Origin: Spirosoma sp.
Lineage (GTDB): Bacteria; Bacteroidota; Bacteroidia; Cytophagales; Spirosomataceae
Direction of reading: 5' to 3'
Assembly: GCA_028288385.1 (NCBI GenBank)
Contig: JAQBNX010000481.1
Coordinates: forward strand, 1-9,881
Length of the DNA stretch: 9,881 bases
In this document: positions 1-7,707 of the stretch, piece after piece
Layout of the letters: each line of letters starts with the position of its first letter
How positions within the stretch are numbered: position 1 is the stretch's first letter
Made by a program: the position numbers and the translations under genes
Notes under the pieces: model-generated
Told to the model about the DNA's origin: nothing
What the model saw: only the letters and a program-made list of their open reading frames with translations
Databases searched by the model: none

Positions 1-774
1 TGGTCGGTGATCTGGTATTTGTTTTACCGCGATCCCCTGGATCATGCCAGTGTCAATAACGCCGAATTGGCCTACATCGAATCGGGTGGGGGCTTGCCAC
101 AGGGAAAGGAACGTAGCGCCAATCAAGCAACGGTATGGCAGTGGGCTAACCTCAGACAAGTGCTCTCCGGCCGAACACTCTGGGGGGTTTATATTGGACA
201 GTTTGCTGTTAATGCCGTTATGTGGTTCTTCCTGACCTGGTTTCCCACCTACCTGGTGAAGTACCGTGGGCTGGACTTTATCAAGTCCGGCTACCTGGCT
301 ATGATTCCATTTCTGGCGGCCTGTGCAGGCTTACTCCTGTCCGGTTTTGTATCCGACAACCTGGTGAAGAGTGGTCGGTCGGTTAGTATGGCGCGCAAAA
401 CACCCATAATTATCGGAATGCTCCTGTCGGTTAGCATAGTAGGTGCCAACTACACCAACAACACCGCTCTAATTATTTTCTTTCTTTCACTAGCGTTTTT
501 TGGTGCGGGCATGGCGCTCATTTCCTGGGTTTTCGTTTCAATTCTATCTCCCAAGCATTTAATTGGCCTCACGGGTGGTGTCTTCAATTTTATGGGCAAT
601 CTGGCGTCCATTGTTGTACCCATTGTTATTGGGTATCTGGCACGAGATGGGGATTTCAAACCGGCGTTGGTTTTTATCGCGGTCGTAGGCTTTATTGGAG
701 CCTGTTCCTATACGTTCCTGGTTGGGAAAATTGAGCGTGCTCCCACCCGGCCCGAGAACGAGTTCGTGCCGTAG
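1..774 (+). CDS. MFS permease, anion:cation symporter family (sugar-acid uptake), 5'-truncated by window edge
   Basis: This is the C-terminal part of an inner-membrane secondary transporter. The frame is open from base 1 (first codons W-S-V-I-W-Y), so the GTG at 7 is not a real start; about 180 N-terminal residues (TM1-6) lie upstream. Residues 9-26 carry YRDPLDH followed by VN-x-AELAYI, the central cytoplasmic loop typical of the ACS branch of MFS (GudP glucarate, ExuT hexuronate, DgoT galactonate relatives). Six hydrophobic segments follow, at roughly residues 58-84, 96-118, 132-148, 154-180, 190-212 and 220-240, matching TM7-12. The polar tail after the last helix is short. ACS members usually co-transport organic or sugar acids with protons, but the substrate cannot be read from this half. 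The gene precedes the three-gene cluster by 143 nt on the same strand, so it may supply uptake for sugar acids made there; that link is inferred. Confidence 0.88.
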   Translation, partial: WSVIWYLFYRDPLDHASVNNAELAYIESGGGLPQGKERSANQATVWQWANLRQVLSGRTLWGVYIGQFAVNAVMWFFLTWFPTYLVKYRGLDFIKSGYLAMIPFLAACAGLLLSGFVSDNLVKSGRSVSMARKTPIIIGMLLSVSIVGANYTNNTALIIFFLSLAFFGAGMALISWVFVSILSPKHLIGLTGGVFNFMGNLASIVVPIVIGYLARDGDFKPALVFIAVVGFIGACSYTFLVGKIERAPTRPENEFVP

Positions 775-815
775 TTTTATCTGCGTCAGCAACATACGCT
801 TATTCGGATTCATTG

Positions 816-828
816 AGTATAATATACT
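816..828. repeat. Small AT-rich palindrome in the 143-nt gap upstream of the TolB-like gene
   Basis: AGTATA-A-TATACT is a perfect 6-bp inverted repeat with a one-base centre, about 90 nt upstream of the 918 start. It could be a regulator half-site pair or part of a promoter; the run TTGAGTATAAT is only superficially promoter-like. No good match to the Bacteroidota promoter (TTG, then TAnnTTTG) was seen in the gap 775-917, so the cluster may be read through from the permease gene or use an unrecognised promoter. A weaker repeat, ACCGT/ACGGT with a 7-nt loop, lies further downstream in the same gap. Confidence 0.2.
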
Positions 829-917
829 GTATTTAGTTCTTAGGATTCAGTAGTCCGGCTAACACCGTTATAGTCACGGTCATTCGGCTGTGGCCTAGAT
901 TGAACGCTCCCTTATAA

Positions 918-2474
918 ATGATGAAGAATTTTAGACTGACTGTGCTGGCAGGTTGTGTTGGCTTACTGTTTTTCGGGTATGGCTCCGTACTGGCCCAAAA
1001 ACAATCCCTCGGCCTCTTCGACGGCCATGGCGATATAGGAGACGTACTGAAGCCCGGTTCAGCCCAGTATGATCCTAAAACCCATCAGTATGAGCTATCG
1101 GGTTCGGGCTATAACATCTGGTTCGACCATGACGAATTTCAGTTTATGTGGAAACGCATGAAGGGAGATTTTATCCTCTATACACGGGCTGGGTTGATTG
1201 GACAGGGAGTCGATCCTCACCGAAAAGTGGGTTGGATGGTCCGTAGTACACTGGATGGTAAATCTCCGCACATCAATGCGGCTGTTCATGGCGATGGCCT
1301 TACGTCCCTCCAGTTCAGGCGCACCGCCGGGGCTAACACCGAAGAAGCCCGATCCACGCTGACCCATGCCGATGTAATACAACTGGAACGACGGGGTGGC
1401 AAATTCACGATGTCGGTGGCTAAGTTTGGTGAGCCGTTCGTGACCCAGCAGGTAACCGACCTGGACTTGGGTGACGAGGTTTATGTGGGGTTGTTCATTG
1501 GCTCACATAATAAAGACGTCATCGAACGGGGCGTTTTCCGTGACGTACGCATCAGCGTGCCAGCACGCGAAAATTTTGTGCCCTACCGCGAATACATCGG
1601 CAGTAATCTGGAAACAATGGACGTAGCAACCGGGCAGCGCACCATTCTTTACTACTCGCCCGAATCGTTGCAGGCTCCCAACTGGACTCCCGACAACCGG
1701 TCGCTGATCTACAACAGCAAAGGCCTGATGTACCGCTTCGATTTGAAGAAAAAGACACCAACGGTTATTAATACCGACTTCGCCAACAACAATAACAACG
1801 ACCATGTCCTGTCGTTCGATGGAAAGATGCTGGGCCTGAGCCACCACGTTAAGGAAGAAGGCAACAAATCCATCGTCTATACCGTGCCGGTTAAAGGAGG
1901 CAAACCCAAGCGCATTACGCCCACGGGCCATTCATACCTGCATGGCTGGTCGCCCGACAGGAAATCGCTGATTTATACCGGGCAGCGGAACGGTGAGTTT
2001 GATATTTATAAAATCGGCGCCGACGGTGGAACCGAGATACAACTAACGACGGCTAAGGGCCTGGACGATGGCTCAGAATACTCGCCGGACGGTCAGTATA
2101 TCTACTTCAATTCATCCCGTAGCGGTACCATGCAGGTTTGGCGGATGAAAGCCGACGGCAGCGATCAGCAACAAATTACCAATGACGAATACAACAACTG
2201 GTTCCCGCACGTATCGCCGGATGGCAAGCAGATGGTGATTCTATCGTTTAACAAGGACGTACCTCCTGACGACCACCCTTTTTATAAGCAGGTGTATCTT
2301 CGCCTGATCTCCATTGATAACGGAAATCCGATCCGCACTACGCCCAGAGTCATTGCCTATATCTATGGCGGTCAGGGTACCATCAACACGCCGTCGTGGT
2401 CGCCCGACAGCCGGCTGCTTGCGTTCATCAGCAACTCAGCACCCCTGATGCAGACATCCGGTACGGGTCAATAA
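918..2474 (+). CDS. Secreted lectin-like (DUF1349-type) plus TolB/PD40 beta-propeller protein
   Basis: This is an exported protein of 518 residues with no assigned reaction. Residues 1-26 form a signal peptide (MMKNFR, hydrophobic core, cleavage after VLA before QKQ). Residues about 28-218 look like a concanavalin-type beta-sandwich of the DUF1349 kind, with segments such as GDFILYTRAGLIG, KVGWMVRSTLDG and DEVYVGLFIGSHN. From about residue 226 to 505 there is a TolB-type propeller with repeated W/x-SPD strands: NWTPDNRSLIY (255), GWSPDRKSLIY (343), EYSPDGQYIYF (387), HVSPDGKQMVI (431) and SWSPDSRLLAF (494). Bacteroidota homologues are often labelled TolB-like or biopolymer transporter TolR, which says little about function; it is not the Tol-Pal TolB by context. 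The start at 918 is a double ATG with no Shine-Dalgarno, as usual for the phylum. The next gene begins 36 nt downstream, so they likely share a transcript. A run of five Asn occurs near residue 290. Carbohydrate or protein binding outside the cytoplasm is a reasonable guess. Confidence 0.85.
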   Translation: MMKNFRLTVLAGCVGLLFFGYGSVLAQKQSLGLFDGHGDIGDVLKPGSAQYDPKTHQYELSGSGYNIWFDHDEFQFMWKRMKGDFILYTRAGLIGQGVDPHRKVGWMVRSTLDGKSPHINAAVHGDGLTSLQFRRTAGANTEEARSTLTHADVIQLERRGGKFTMSVAKFGEPFVTQQVTDLDLGDEVYVGLFIGSHNKDVIERGVFRDVRISVPARENFVPYREYIGSNLETMDVATGQRTILYYSPESLQAPNWTPDNRSLIYNSKGLMYRFDLKKKTPTVINTDFANNNNNDHVLSFDGKMLGLSHHVKEEGNKSIVYTVPVKGGKPKRITPTGHSYLHGWSPDRKSLIYTGQRNGEFDIYKIGADGGTEIQLTTAKGLDDGSEYSPDGQYIYFNSSRSGTMQVWRMKADGSDQQQITNDEYNNWFPHVSPDGKQMVILSFNKDVPPDDHPFYKQVYLRLISIDNGNPIRTTPRVIAYIYGGQGTINTPSWSPDSRLLAFISNSAPLMQTSGTGQ

Positions 2475-2510
2475 ACCTGTTCTGCTTAGCCATTATAACT
2501 TACTCATCTT

Positions 2511-5500
2511 ATGAAATATACTGGTATGAACCTACTCAACATGTCGGTTCGAAGGCTGCCGCTCTCATTTTTTTGTGGCTTGCTGCTGTTGCTGTTAATT
2601 GGCTGGAATAGCCGTAAACAGGATAAGATTCTCCTTTTCTCAAAGAATGACGATAATCAACCGTCGGCATCAGCATCAGCCAAAGCGTTCATGACACTGG
2701 CCGAAACGGCCGATCTGGGTGTCGATACCACGACCAATGCTGCGTACCTGACCGAAGATTCCCTGAAAAACTACCGGGCGGTGGTGTTTCTGAATACGTC
2801 GCAGGATGTGTTGCAAACGGGTCAACAGATTGATGTAGAGCGATTTGTGCAGGCGGGGGGTGGTTTGGGGCTAATTAATGCCGCTGGTTTTACCAAGTAC
2901 CAGTGGCCCTGGTATCAGGACATGCTGAGCGGAAATGGGGCACAACCCGCTTCGGGTCAACCAGCAGTTTCCTTTGCCCGTAAGTATGACGGTGGCCGGA
3001 TTTTTTACGTAGCAACGCGTACGGGTTCGTATGACGAGGCTACGGCTAAATCACTGCTCAATGGCATTAAATCGGTGATGGAAGGCCCCGCACTGGACTA
3101 CCGAAACGCGCATGTAGCCCGCATGCCGGAGGAGAATCGTTTCACGGCTAACGTGCTGGAGTCGTTCATGGACGAACCGATTGAAATGGAAGTCATGAGT
3201 GACGGGCGGGTGATGTTTGTCGAGCGAAAAGGAGCCATAAAACTCTATGATCCGGTAGCCAAAGCAACGAAAACGATTAATAAACTACCGGTCCATATTA
3301 CAGGTAATTACGAAGACGGGTTACTCGGTATGGAACTTGATCCCAAATTCGATCAAAACAAGTTTGTTTATCTCTATTACTCGCCGGTTGGCACCAAACC
3401 GGTTCAGAACCTGTCCAGGTTTGTATTCACGGGCGACAGCCTACAGCTTAGTTCCGAGAAAATCGTTTTGCAGGTACCCGTACAGCGCGAAACGTGCTGC
3501 CACTCGGCCGGCAACGTTTATTTCGGCCCCGACGGAAACCTGTACCTGTCAACCGGCGATAATACCAGTTCCAAAGAATCAGACGGTTTTTCGCCCCTGG
3601 ATGAACGGCCGGGCCGTGCCCCATTCGATTCGCAGAAGTCATCGGGCAATACGCATGACCTGCGGGGAAAAATATTACGTATTCACGTAGAGTCAGACGG
3701 TTCCTACACCATTCCAGATGGTAACCTGTTCACGAAAGATGGTGCGCAGGGTAAGCCAGAAATTTACGTCATGGGTGCCAGGAACCCGTACCGTGTCTGG
3801 GTCGATAAGCGCGGTTTCCTGTACTGGGGCGATGTTGGACCAGACGGAGGTGTTGCCAATGAACGCGGTCCCAAAAGTCAGGATGAATGGAACCAGGCGC
3901 GTAAGCCCGGAAATTATGGCTGGCCCTACTTTGTTGGCGATAACAAACCATATGCGGACTTCGATTTTGCAACCAACAAAGTCGGACCATTTTTTGACCC
4001 CAACCGGCCCGTCAACGAATCACCCAACAATACGGGAGCTAAAGTCCTACCACCCGCCCAGAAACCCCTGATCTGGTACCCCTACGACAAGTCGACGGAG
4101 TTTCCGATGCTGGGCACCGGGTCGCGTTCGGCCATGGCCGGTCCCTTCTATTACGCCAGCGACTATAAGGCATCGAGCGTTAAATTCCCGGCGTACTACG
4201 ACAACAAAATGTTTATTTACGAGTGGGCGCGAAACTGGATCAAGGTCCTGACGTTTAACGACGCGGGCGACCTGCAGCAGATAGAGCCTTTTATGCCGAC
4301 GTCGTTTATCTCAAAACCCATCGACATGAAATTCGGCCGGGACGGGGCCATGTATGTCCTGGCCTACGGCGCCAATTACTTTACCCGCAATCCTGATTCG
4401 CAGTTACTCCGAATCGAATACACGGAAGGCAACCGGCGGCCAATTGCTAAAATAACCGCGTCCAAAACCGTGGGTGCAATCCCTTTAACCACAAAGCTAT
4501 CGGCGAAGGAATCGTTCGATTACGACCGGGGCGATAAAATTACGTACCGCTGGGAATCAGGCAACGGGCAGACATCCAACGCCGTTGAGCCTTCGTTTAC
4601 CTACACGAAACCCGGCGTTTACCGGCCGAAGGTAACGATCACGGATGCGCAGGGGCAAAGTGCCACAACGGATGTTATTCTTAAGGTTGGAAATGAGATG
4701 CCCCAGGTCAACATTGCTCTGAAAAGCAACCGCAGTTTCTACTTCGATAAAACGCCACTGGCCTATACCGTCTCGGTGCGCGACAAGGAAGACGGCACGC
4801 TGAACAAAGGCATTTTGCCCGGCAAGGTCCGCTTCGCCGTCGATTACCTGGCCGAAGGCAAAGACTTGGCCCTACTAACCTCAAACAGCCAGAATGCCGA
4901 TGACGTATCGGCCAAATACTTACAGGGCCGAAATCTGCTTAACGCCAGCGACTGCAAATCCTGTCACGCCATGAGCGTCAAGTCGATTGGGCCCGCCTGG
5001 ATGGATGTATCGAAACGATACAAAGAAGCCGGAGAAGGCGCTGTGCCGATGCTGGCTAAGAAGGTCATTACGGGAGGAAACGGCAACTGGGGTAAAAATA
5101 TGATGTCGGCACACCCGCAGCATAGCGAACAGGAAACAGGCGAGATGGTACGCTACATTCTGTCGCTGGCGGCCGAAAAGCCTAAAAGCCTGCCCTTGCA
5201 GGGGGCCTATGCGCTCACGCAGCACGTGGGCGGCAAAGAAACAGGCAGCTACGTAGTAACCGCCAGCTATACCGACAAGGGCAACCCGGTTACCGGACCG
5301 TTGACCGGACGCAGCCAGATTATTCTGCGCAACCCGCGTGTACAGGCAGAATCCTATGATTCTGGCACGGGCATAGACCGCAAGCATCAGGATGGCAGCG
5401 ACCAGAGTTGGGTGGGCGATATCAAAGATGGCTCCTTCATCGCCTTTAAAAACCTCGACCTAACCAGCATTGGTGAGATAACGTTCAATGCAGCAGCCTT

Positions 5501-5771
5501 ACCATCGCGTGGGGGAATCATCGAAGTTCGCCAAGGTTCGCCAACGGGAAAACTGCTTGGTTCAGCTACCGTGACACCCATGGCTCCACAGCCCGGTGAA
5601 AGCCGCCGGGGGCTGGTCTGGCAAACGGTTACGGCACCAATCACCGGCAACACCGGCATGAGCGATCTGTACATTGTATTCCGTAACGACCAGGTTAAAG
5701 ACAAAAACGTAATGGCGCTGGACTGGCTATTAGTTAAAAAAGGCTCTTCGGCACAGGCGATGGGTAACTAA
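2511..5771 (+). CDS. Multidomain ThuA-like / PQQ-dependent sugar dehydrogenase / PKD / cytochrome c / CBM6 protein
   Basis: This is a 1086-residue exported oxidoreductase. An N-terminal hydrophobic segment (residues 16-32, after RR at 14-15) acts as signal or anchor; starts at 2511, 2526 and 2541 are all in frame, and the first was kept. Residues 38-192 are a short ThuA-like domain that has lost the usual His-containing motifs. Residues about 210-640 form the glucose/sorbosone dehydrogenase propeller: EDGLLGMELDPKF, CCHSAG (His331 aligns with the catalytic base), GPDGNLYLSTGDN, and GARNPYR with Arg424 as expected for PQQ contact. A PKD domain starts near NRRPIAKI (641). A class I cytochrome c follows, with heme site CKSCH (815-819) and a Met ligand at 864 or 865. 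Residues 943-1080 match CBM6 (RVQAES to MALDWLLVKK). It should oxidise aldoses at polysaccharide surfaces outside the cytoplasm and pass electrons to its own heme. The sugar is unknown. It sits between the propeller gene and GH26, only 22 nt before the latter. Confidence 0.92.
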   Translation: MKYTGMNLLNMSVRRLPLSFFCGLLLLLLIGWNSRKQDKILLFSKNDDNQPSASASAKAFMTLAETADLGVDTTTNAAYLTEDSLKNYRAVVFLNTSQDVLQTGQQIDVERFVQAGGGLGLINAAGFTKYQWPWYQDMLSGNGAQPASGQPAVSFARKYDGGRIFYVATRTGSYDEATAKSLLNGIKSVMEGPALDYRNAHVARMPEENRFTANVLESFMDEPIEMEVMSDGRVMFVERKGAIKLYDPVAKATKTINKLPVHITGNYEDGLLGMELDPKFDQNKFVYLYYSPVGTKPVQNLSRFVFTGDSLQLSSEKIVLQVPVQRETCCHSAGNVYFGPDGNLYLSTGDNTSSKESDGFSPLDERPGRAPFDSQKSSGNTHDLRGKILRIHVESDGSYTIPDGNLFTKDGAQGKPEIYVMGARNPYRVWVDKRGFLYWGDVGPDGGVANERGPKSQDEWNQARKPGNYGWPYFVGDNKPYADFDFATNKVGPFFDPNRPVNESPNNTGAKVLPPAQKPLIWYPYDKSTEFPMLGTGSRSAMAGPFYYASDYKASSVKFPAYYDNKMFIYEWARNWIKVLTFNDAGDLQQIEPFMPTSFISKPIDMKFGRDGAMYVLAYGANYFTRNPDSQLLRIEYTEGNRRPIAKITASKTVGAIPLTTKLSAKESFDYDRGDKITYRWESGNGQTSNAVEPSFTYTKPGVYRPKVTITDAQGQSATTDVILKVGNEMPQVNIALKSNRSFYFDKTPLAYTVSVRDKEDGTLNKGILPGKVRFAVDYLAEGKDLALLTSNSQNADDVSAKYLQGRNLLNASDCKSCHAMSVKSIGPAWMDVSKRYKEAGEGAVPMLAKKVITGGNGNWGKNMMSAHPQHSEQETGEMVRYILSLAAEKPKSLPLQGAYALTQHVGGKETGSYVVTASYTDKGNPVTGPLTGRSQIILRNPRVQAESYDSGTGIDRKHQDGSDQSWVGDIKDGSFIAFKNLDLTSIGEITFNAAALPSRGGIIEVRQGSPTGKLLGSATVTPMAPQPGESRRGLVWQTVTAPITGNTGMSDLYIVFRNDQVKDKNVMALDWLLVKKGSSAQAMGN

Positions 5772-5793
5772 TCAAGTCTATTTCGCTACGTCT

Positions 5794-6963
5794 ATGGCTA
5801 TACATGCGTTTGCTACGTCGGCGGCCGCTGCAATGCTGCTTTTGAGTCTATTCGTTGCCAGTCATAGCTACGCGGCTCCACGCCCTAAATTGATTGACGC
5901 CAGGGCTACCAAAGAAACCAAAGCACTTTATCATAACCTGCACAAGCTAAGCCGGAAACACATTTTGTTTGGGCACCAGCATGCAACTGAATACGGTCAT
6001 GGCTGGAGTGGCGAAACTAACCGGTCGGATGTTAAAACCGTGAGTGGATCGCATCCCGCCGTCATTGGAATCGACTTCAGTGGTTTGTCAGGCCGGTCGC
6101 CTGAGGCTATCGAACGAACGAAGGCGTCGCTTCGAAAACAAATTGCCGATACGTATGATCGGGGTGGCGTGGTTACTGTAGCCTGGCACTTTACCAACCC
6201 TGTAACCCCACGAACGGGATTTAACTGGAAAGACTCGGTATCGGCTCCGGCAGTCGCTCTCCTCATTCCCGGCGGATCGCATCATGAGCAGTACAAAGTC
6301 ATTCTGCAAACGGTGGGCAGTTTGGCCGGATCTGTTCTGGGGCAGGATGGCAAACTGGTGCCCATGCTGTTTCGGCCGTATCATGAGTTCGATGGAGGCT
6401 GGTTCTGGTGGGGCAAGCCGCACTGTTCGCGCGCGGACTTTACGGCACTCTGGCGCTTTACTGTCTCGTACCTGCGCGACAGCCTGCAGATCCATAACTT
6501 CATTTACACGTTCTCACCTGATTGCCTGTTTAAAACCGAAGCGGAGTATTTGGACCGCTATCCCGGCGATGCATGGGTCGATATGGTCGGGGTGGACAAC
6601 TACGCTGATTTTGGACGTAACGGCCGTTATAACCTTCCAGCCGGAATCGCTAAACTCAGGATTGTTTCAGATTATGCCCAGAAAGCCGGTAAGTTGGCGG
6701 CTTTCACCGAAACGGGCCTCGAGTCGATACCCGACACCACCTGGTGGACCGGTACATTACTAAAGTCCTTGAAAGCCGAAAAAATGAAGCTGGCCTACGT
6801 ACTGGTCTGGCGTAATGATGCCCGCAGCCCTACGCACTTTTATGCGCCTTATCCAGGGCAGGCCAGTGTGAGTGACTTTTTGCGATTTTACCAGGACCCG
6901 TATACCCTGTTCGAAACAGACCTGCCCCAACTGTATCGCCGAAGGAAGCTGTTTATCTTTTAA
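5794..6963 (+). CDS. Secreted glycoside hydrolase family 26, probable beta-mannanase
   Basis: This is a 389-residue retaining glycosidase, most likely endo-beta-1,4-mannanase, acting outside the cytoplasm. Residues 1-27 form a signal peptide ending SHSYA-A; its n-region lacks Lys/Arg, so a start at the internal ATG (5833, MLLLSLF) is possible but would give an even shorter leader. GH26 landmarks appear in order: ILFGHQHATEYGHGW (57-71), SDVKTVSGSHPAVIGID, VTVAWHFTNPV, FRPYHEFDGGWFWWG with acid/base Glu198, the SPD...YPGDAWVDMVGVDNYADFG segment (D268-Y270), and FTETG with nucleophile Glu306. Length fits a single catalytic domain without a binding module; the partner protein encoded upstream carries a CBM6 instead. 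GH26 also contains some beta-1,3-xylanases and lichenases, so mannan is the most probable but not proven substrate. It is the last gene of the tight three-gene cluster; no clear terminator hairpin follows it. Confidence 0.92.
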   Translation: MAIHAFATSAAAAMLLLSLFVASHSYAAPRPKLIDARATKETKALYHNLHKLSRKHILFGHQHATEYGHGWSGETNRSDVKTVSGSHPAVIGIDFSGLSGRSPEAIERTKASLRKQIADTYDRGGVVTVAWHFTNPVTPRTGFNWKDSVSAPAVALLIPGGSHHEQYKVILQTVGSLAGSVLGQDGKLVPMLFRPYHEFDGGWFWWGKPHCSRADFTALWRFTVSYLRDSLQIHNFIYTFSPDCLFKTEAEYLDRYPGDAWVDMVGVDNYADFGRNGRYNLPAGIAKLRIVSDYAQKAGKLAAFTETGLESIPDTTWWTGTLLKSLKAEKMKLAYVLVWRNDARSPTHFYAPYPGQASVSDFLRFYQDPYTLFETDLPQLYRRRKLFIF

Positions 6964-7126
6964 TGCTTACGCATGCTGCTACAAAACGGTTCGTAGTTAG
7001 GTACAGATAGTGAGTTTGCCGGTAGCTTTCATACCTATTAAAAGAAGTGCTGTTTACCTCAGCGAAGAATGAACATCGGAGTTGTATCAGTCTGATATGA
7101 CTAGCAGGCCAACACAAAAGTCTTAA

Positions 7127-7585
7127 CCAGTTCAGGCTACAACAGCTGGTTCAAGCGGGACGCATTTCTCTACTCATCCATCAGTTAGTGCTGATATTAC
7201 TGCAACTGTCGACTTAGCGATGGTGGGCAGGCGCTACCATACGTACTGCAAAGTAGCCTGGATGGTTAGAGTGTAGACTTTTAAGGTATTTCAGGCAGAA
7301 TGTGAAAGCCTTTCACACAAGGCAACTTCCAGAGTGTTCGGGCGGTACTTATGCACTTACTCACAGCAGCAGAATGCTGCGGTTCAAACAGAATTATTTG
7401 GTACCCTACAACAGAGGCTAAACAGCATATCGACTAGGGAGAAGGATTCGGTATAGCAAGAAATAACCAAAGAGCTAAAAACTTTTGAAACCCAAAAGGA
7501 GCTTTGTCGGCCCTTGCGGGATGATTGTTCCGGTGGCGAGAAAGTAAAAGACTTTGTTTCTGGATGTGGAGGAAACTACGACTAA
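7127..7585 (+). pseudogene. Possible eroded coding region (one frame, two internal TAG stops)
   Basis: One plus-strand frame (codons at 7127, 7130 and so on) runs 152 codons with only two stops, TAG at 7274 and TAG at 7454, before ending at TAA 7583. The open pieces are 49, 59 and 42 codons. About seven stops would be expected by chance in that length. The translation is polar and helix-like in its second half (YSQQQNAAVQTELF, then QEITKELKTFETQKEL), with several Cys near the end. I do not recognise a family. With six frames to choose from, such a run can arise by chance, so this is only a candidate for a decayed gene. Confidence 0.15.
7301..7317. promoter_or_regulatory. Perfect 17-nt palindrome, possible operator
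   Basis: TGTGAAAG-C-CTTTCACA is a perfect 8-bp inverted repeat around a single base. The outer TGTGA/TCACA arms recall CRP/FNR-superfamily operators, but the spacing between them is 7 rather than the 6 of classical CRP sites. It lies about 340 nt after the GH26 stop and about 630 nt before the haloperoxidase-like start, so its target gene is unclear. As RNA it could also form a 7-bp AT-rich hairpin with a GCC loop. Confidence 0.3.
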
Positions 7586-7608
7586 CGTAGCAAGCCACAT
7601 CGCTTGTT

Positions 7609-7707
7609 ATGAGACGCATTCTCACCTTCCTCTTTTTGATGTCTTTGTGTGCAGAAGGCCACCGGGAAATACCCGTTGAACCCACTGCAGTAATAAATCA
7701 CGTTTAA
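7609..7707 (+). CDS. Candidate 32-residue small exported peptide (hypothetical)
   Basis: An ATG at 7609 opens a 32-codon frame ending at TAA 7705-7707. The product begins MRRILTFLFLMSLCA, with two Arg and a hydrophobic core like a short signal peptide or membrane peptide, then a polar tail EGHREIPVEPTAV. No Shine-Dalgarno is present, which is uninformative in this phylum. The signal-like start could be the leftover 5' end of a lost exported protein, a genuine small membrane protein, or chance. No family is recognised. Confidence 0.15.
   Translation: MRRILTFLFLMSLCAEGHREIPVEPTAVINHV

Noticed and set aside
918..959. Possible lipobox LAGC (Cys13) in the propeller protein
   Set aside because: Only nine residues precede the box, too few for a normal signal h-region, while a standard cleavage site VLA-QK occurs at residue 26.
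2396..2611. 71-codon plus-strand frame bridging the propeller and dehydrogenase genes
   Set aside because: It overlaps the end of one well-supported gene and the signal segment of the next in another frame, and its composition is not that of a coherent protein.
4920..5704. Two long minus-strand frames (155 and 105 codons) under the large dehydrogenase gene
   Set aside because: They lie wholly inside the strongly supported plus-strand gene, over its cytochrome c and CBM6 domains, and their translations show no domain or signal.
6284..6763. 159-codon plus-strand frame within the GH26 gene
   Set aside because: The overlapping GH26 frame contains both catalytic Glu motifs; this alternative frame has no recognisable content.
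7301..7317. Direct call of a CRP-binding site
   Set aside because: The TGTGA and TCACA arms are 7 nt apart rather than 6, and no promoter or target gene is near, so only an unspecified operator is proposed.
7434..7685. 83-codon minus-strand frame in the intergenic region
   Set aside because: No family resemblance, no signal or domain, and it overlaps the plus-strand candidates; length is within chance for an intergenic stretch of this size.
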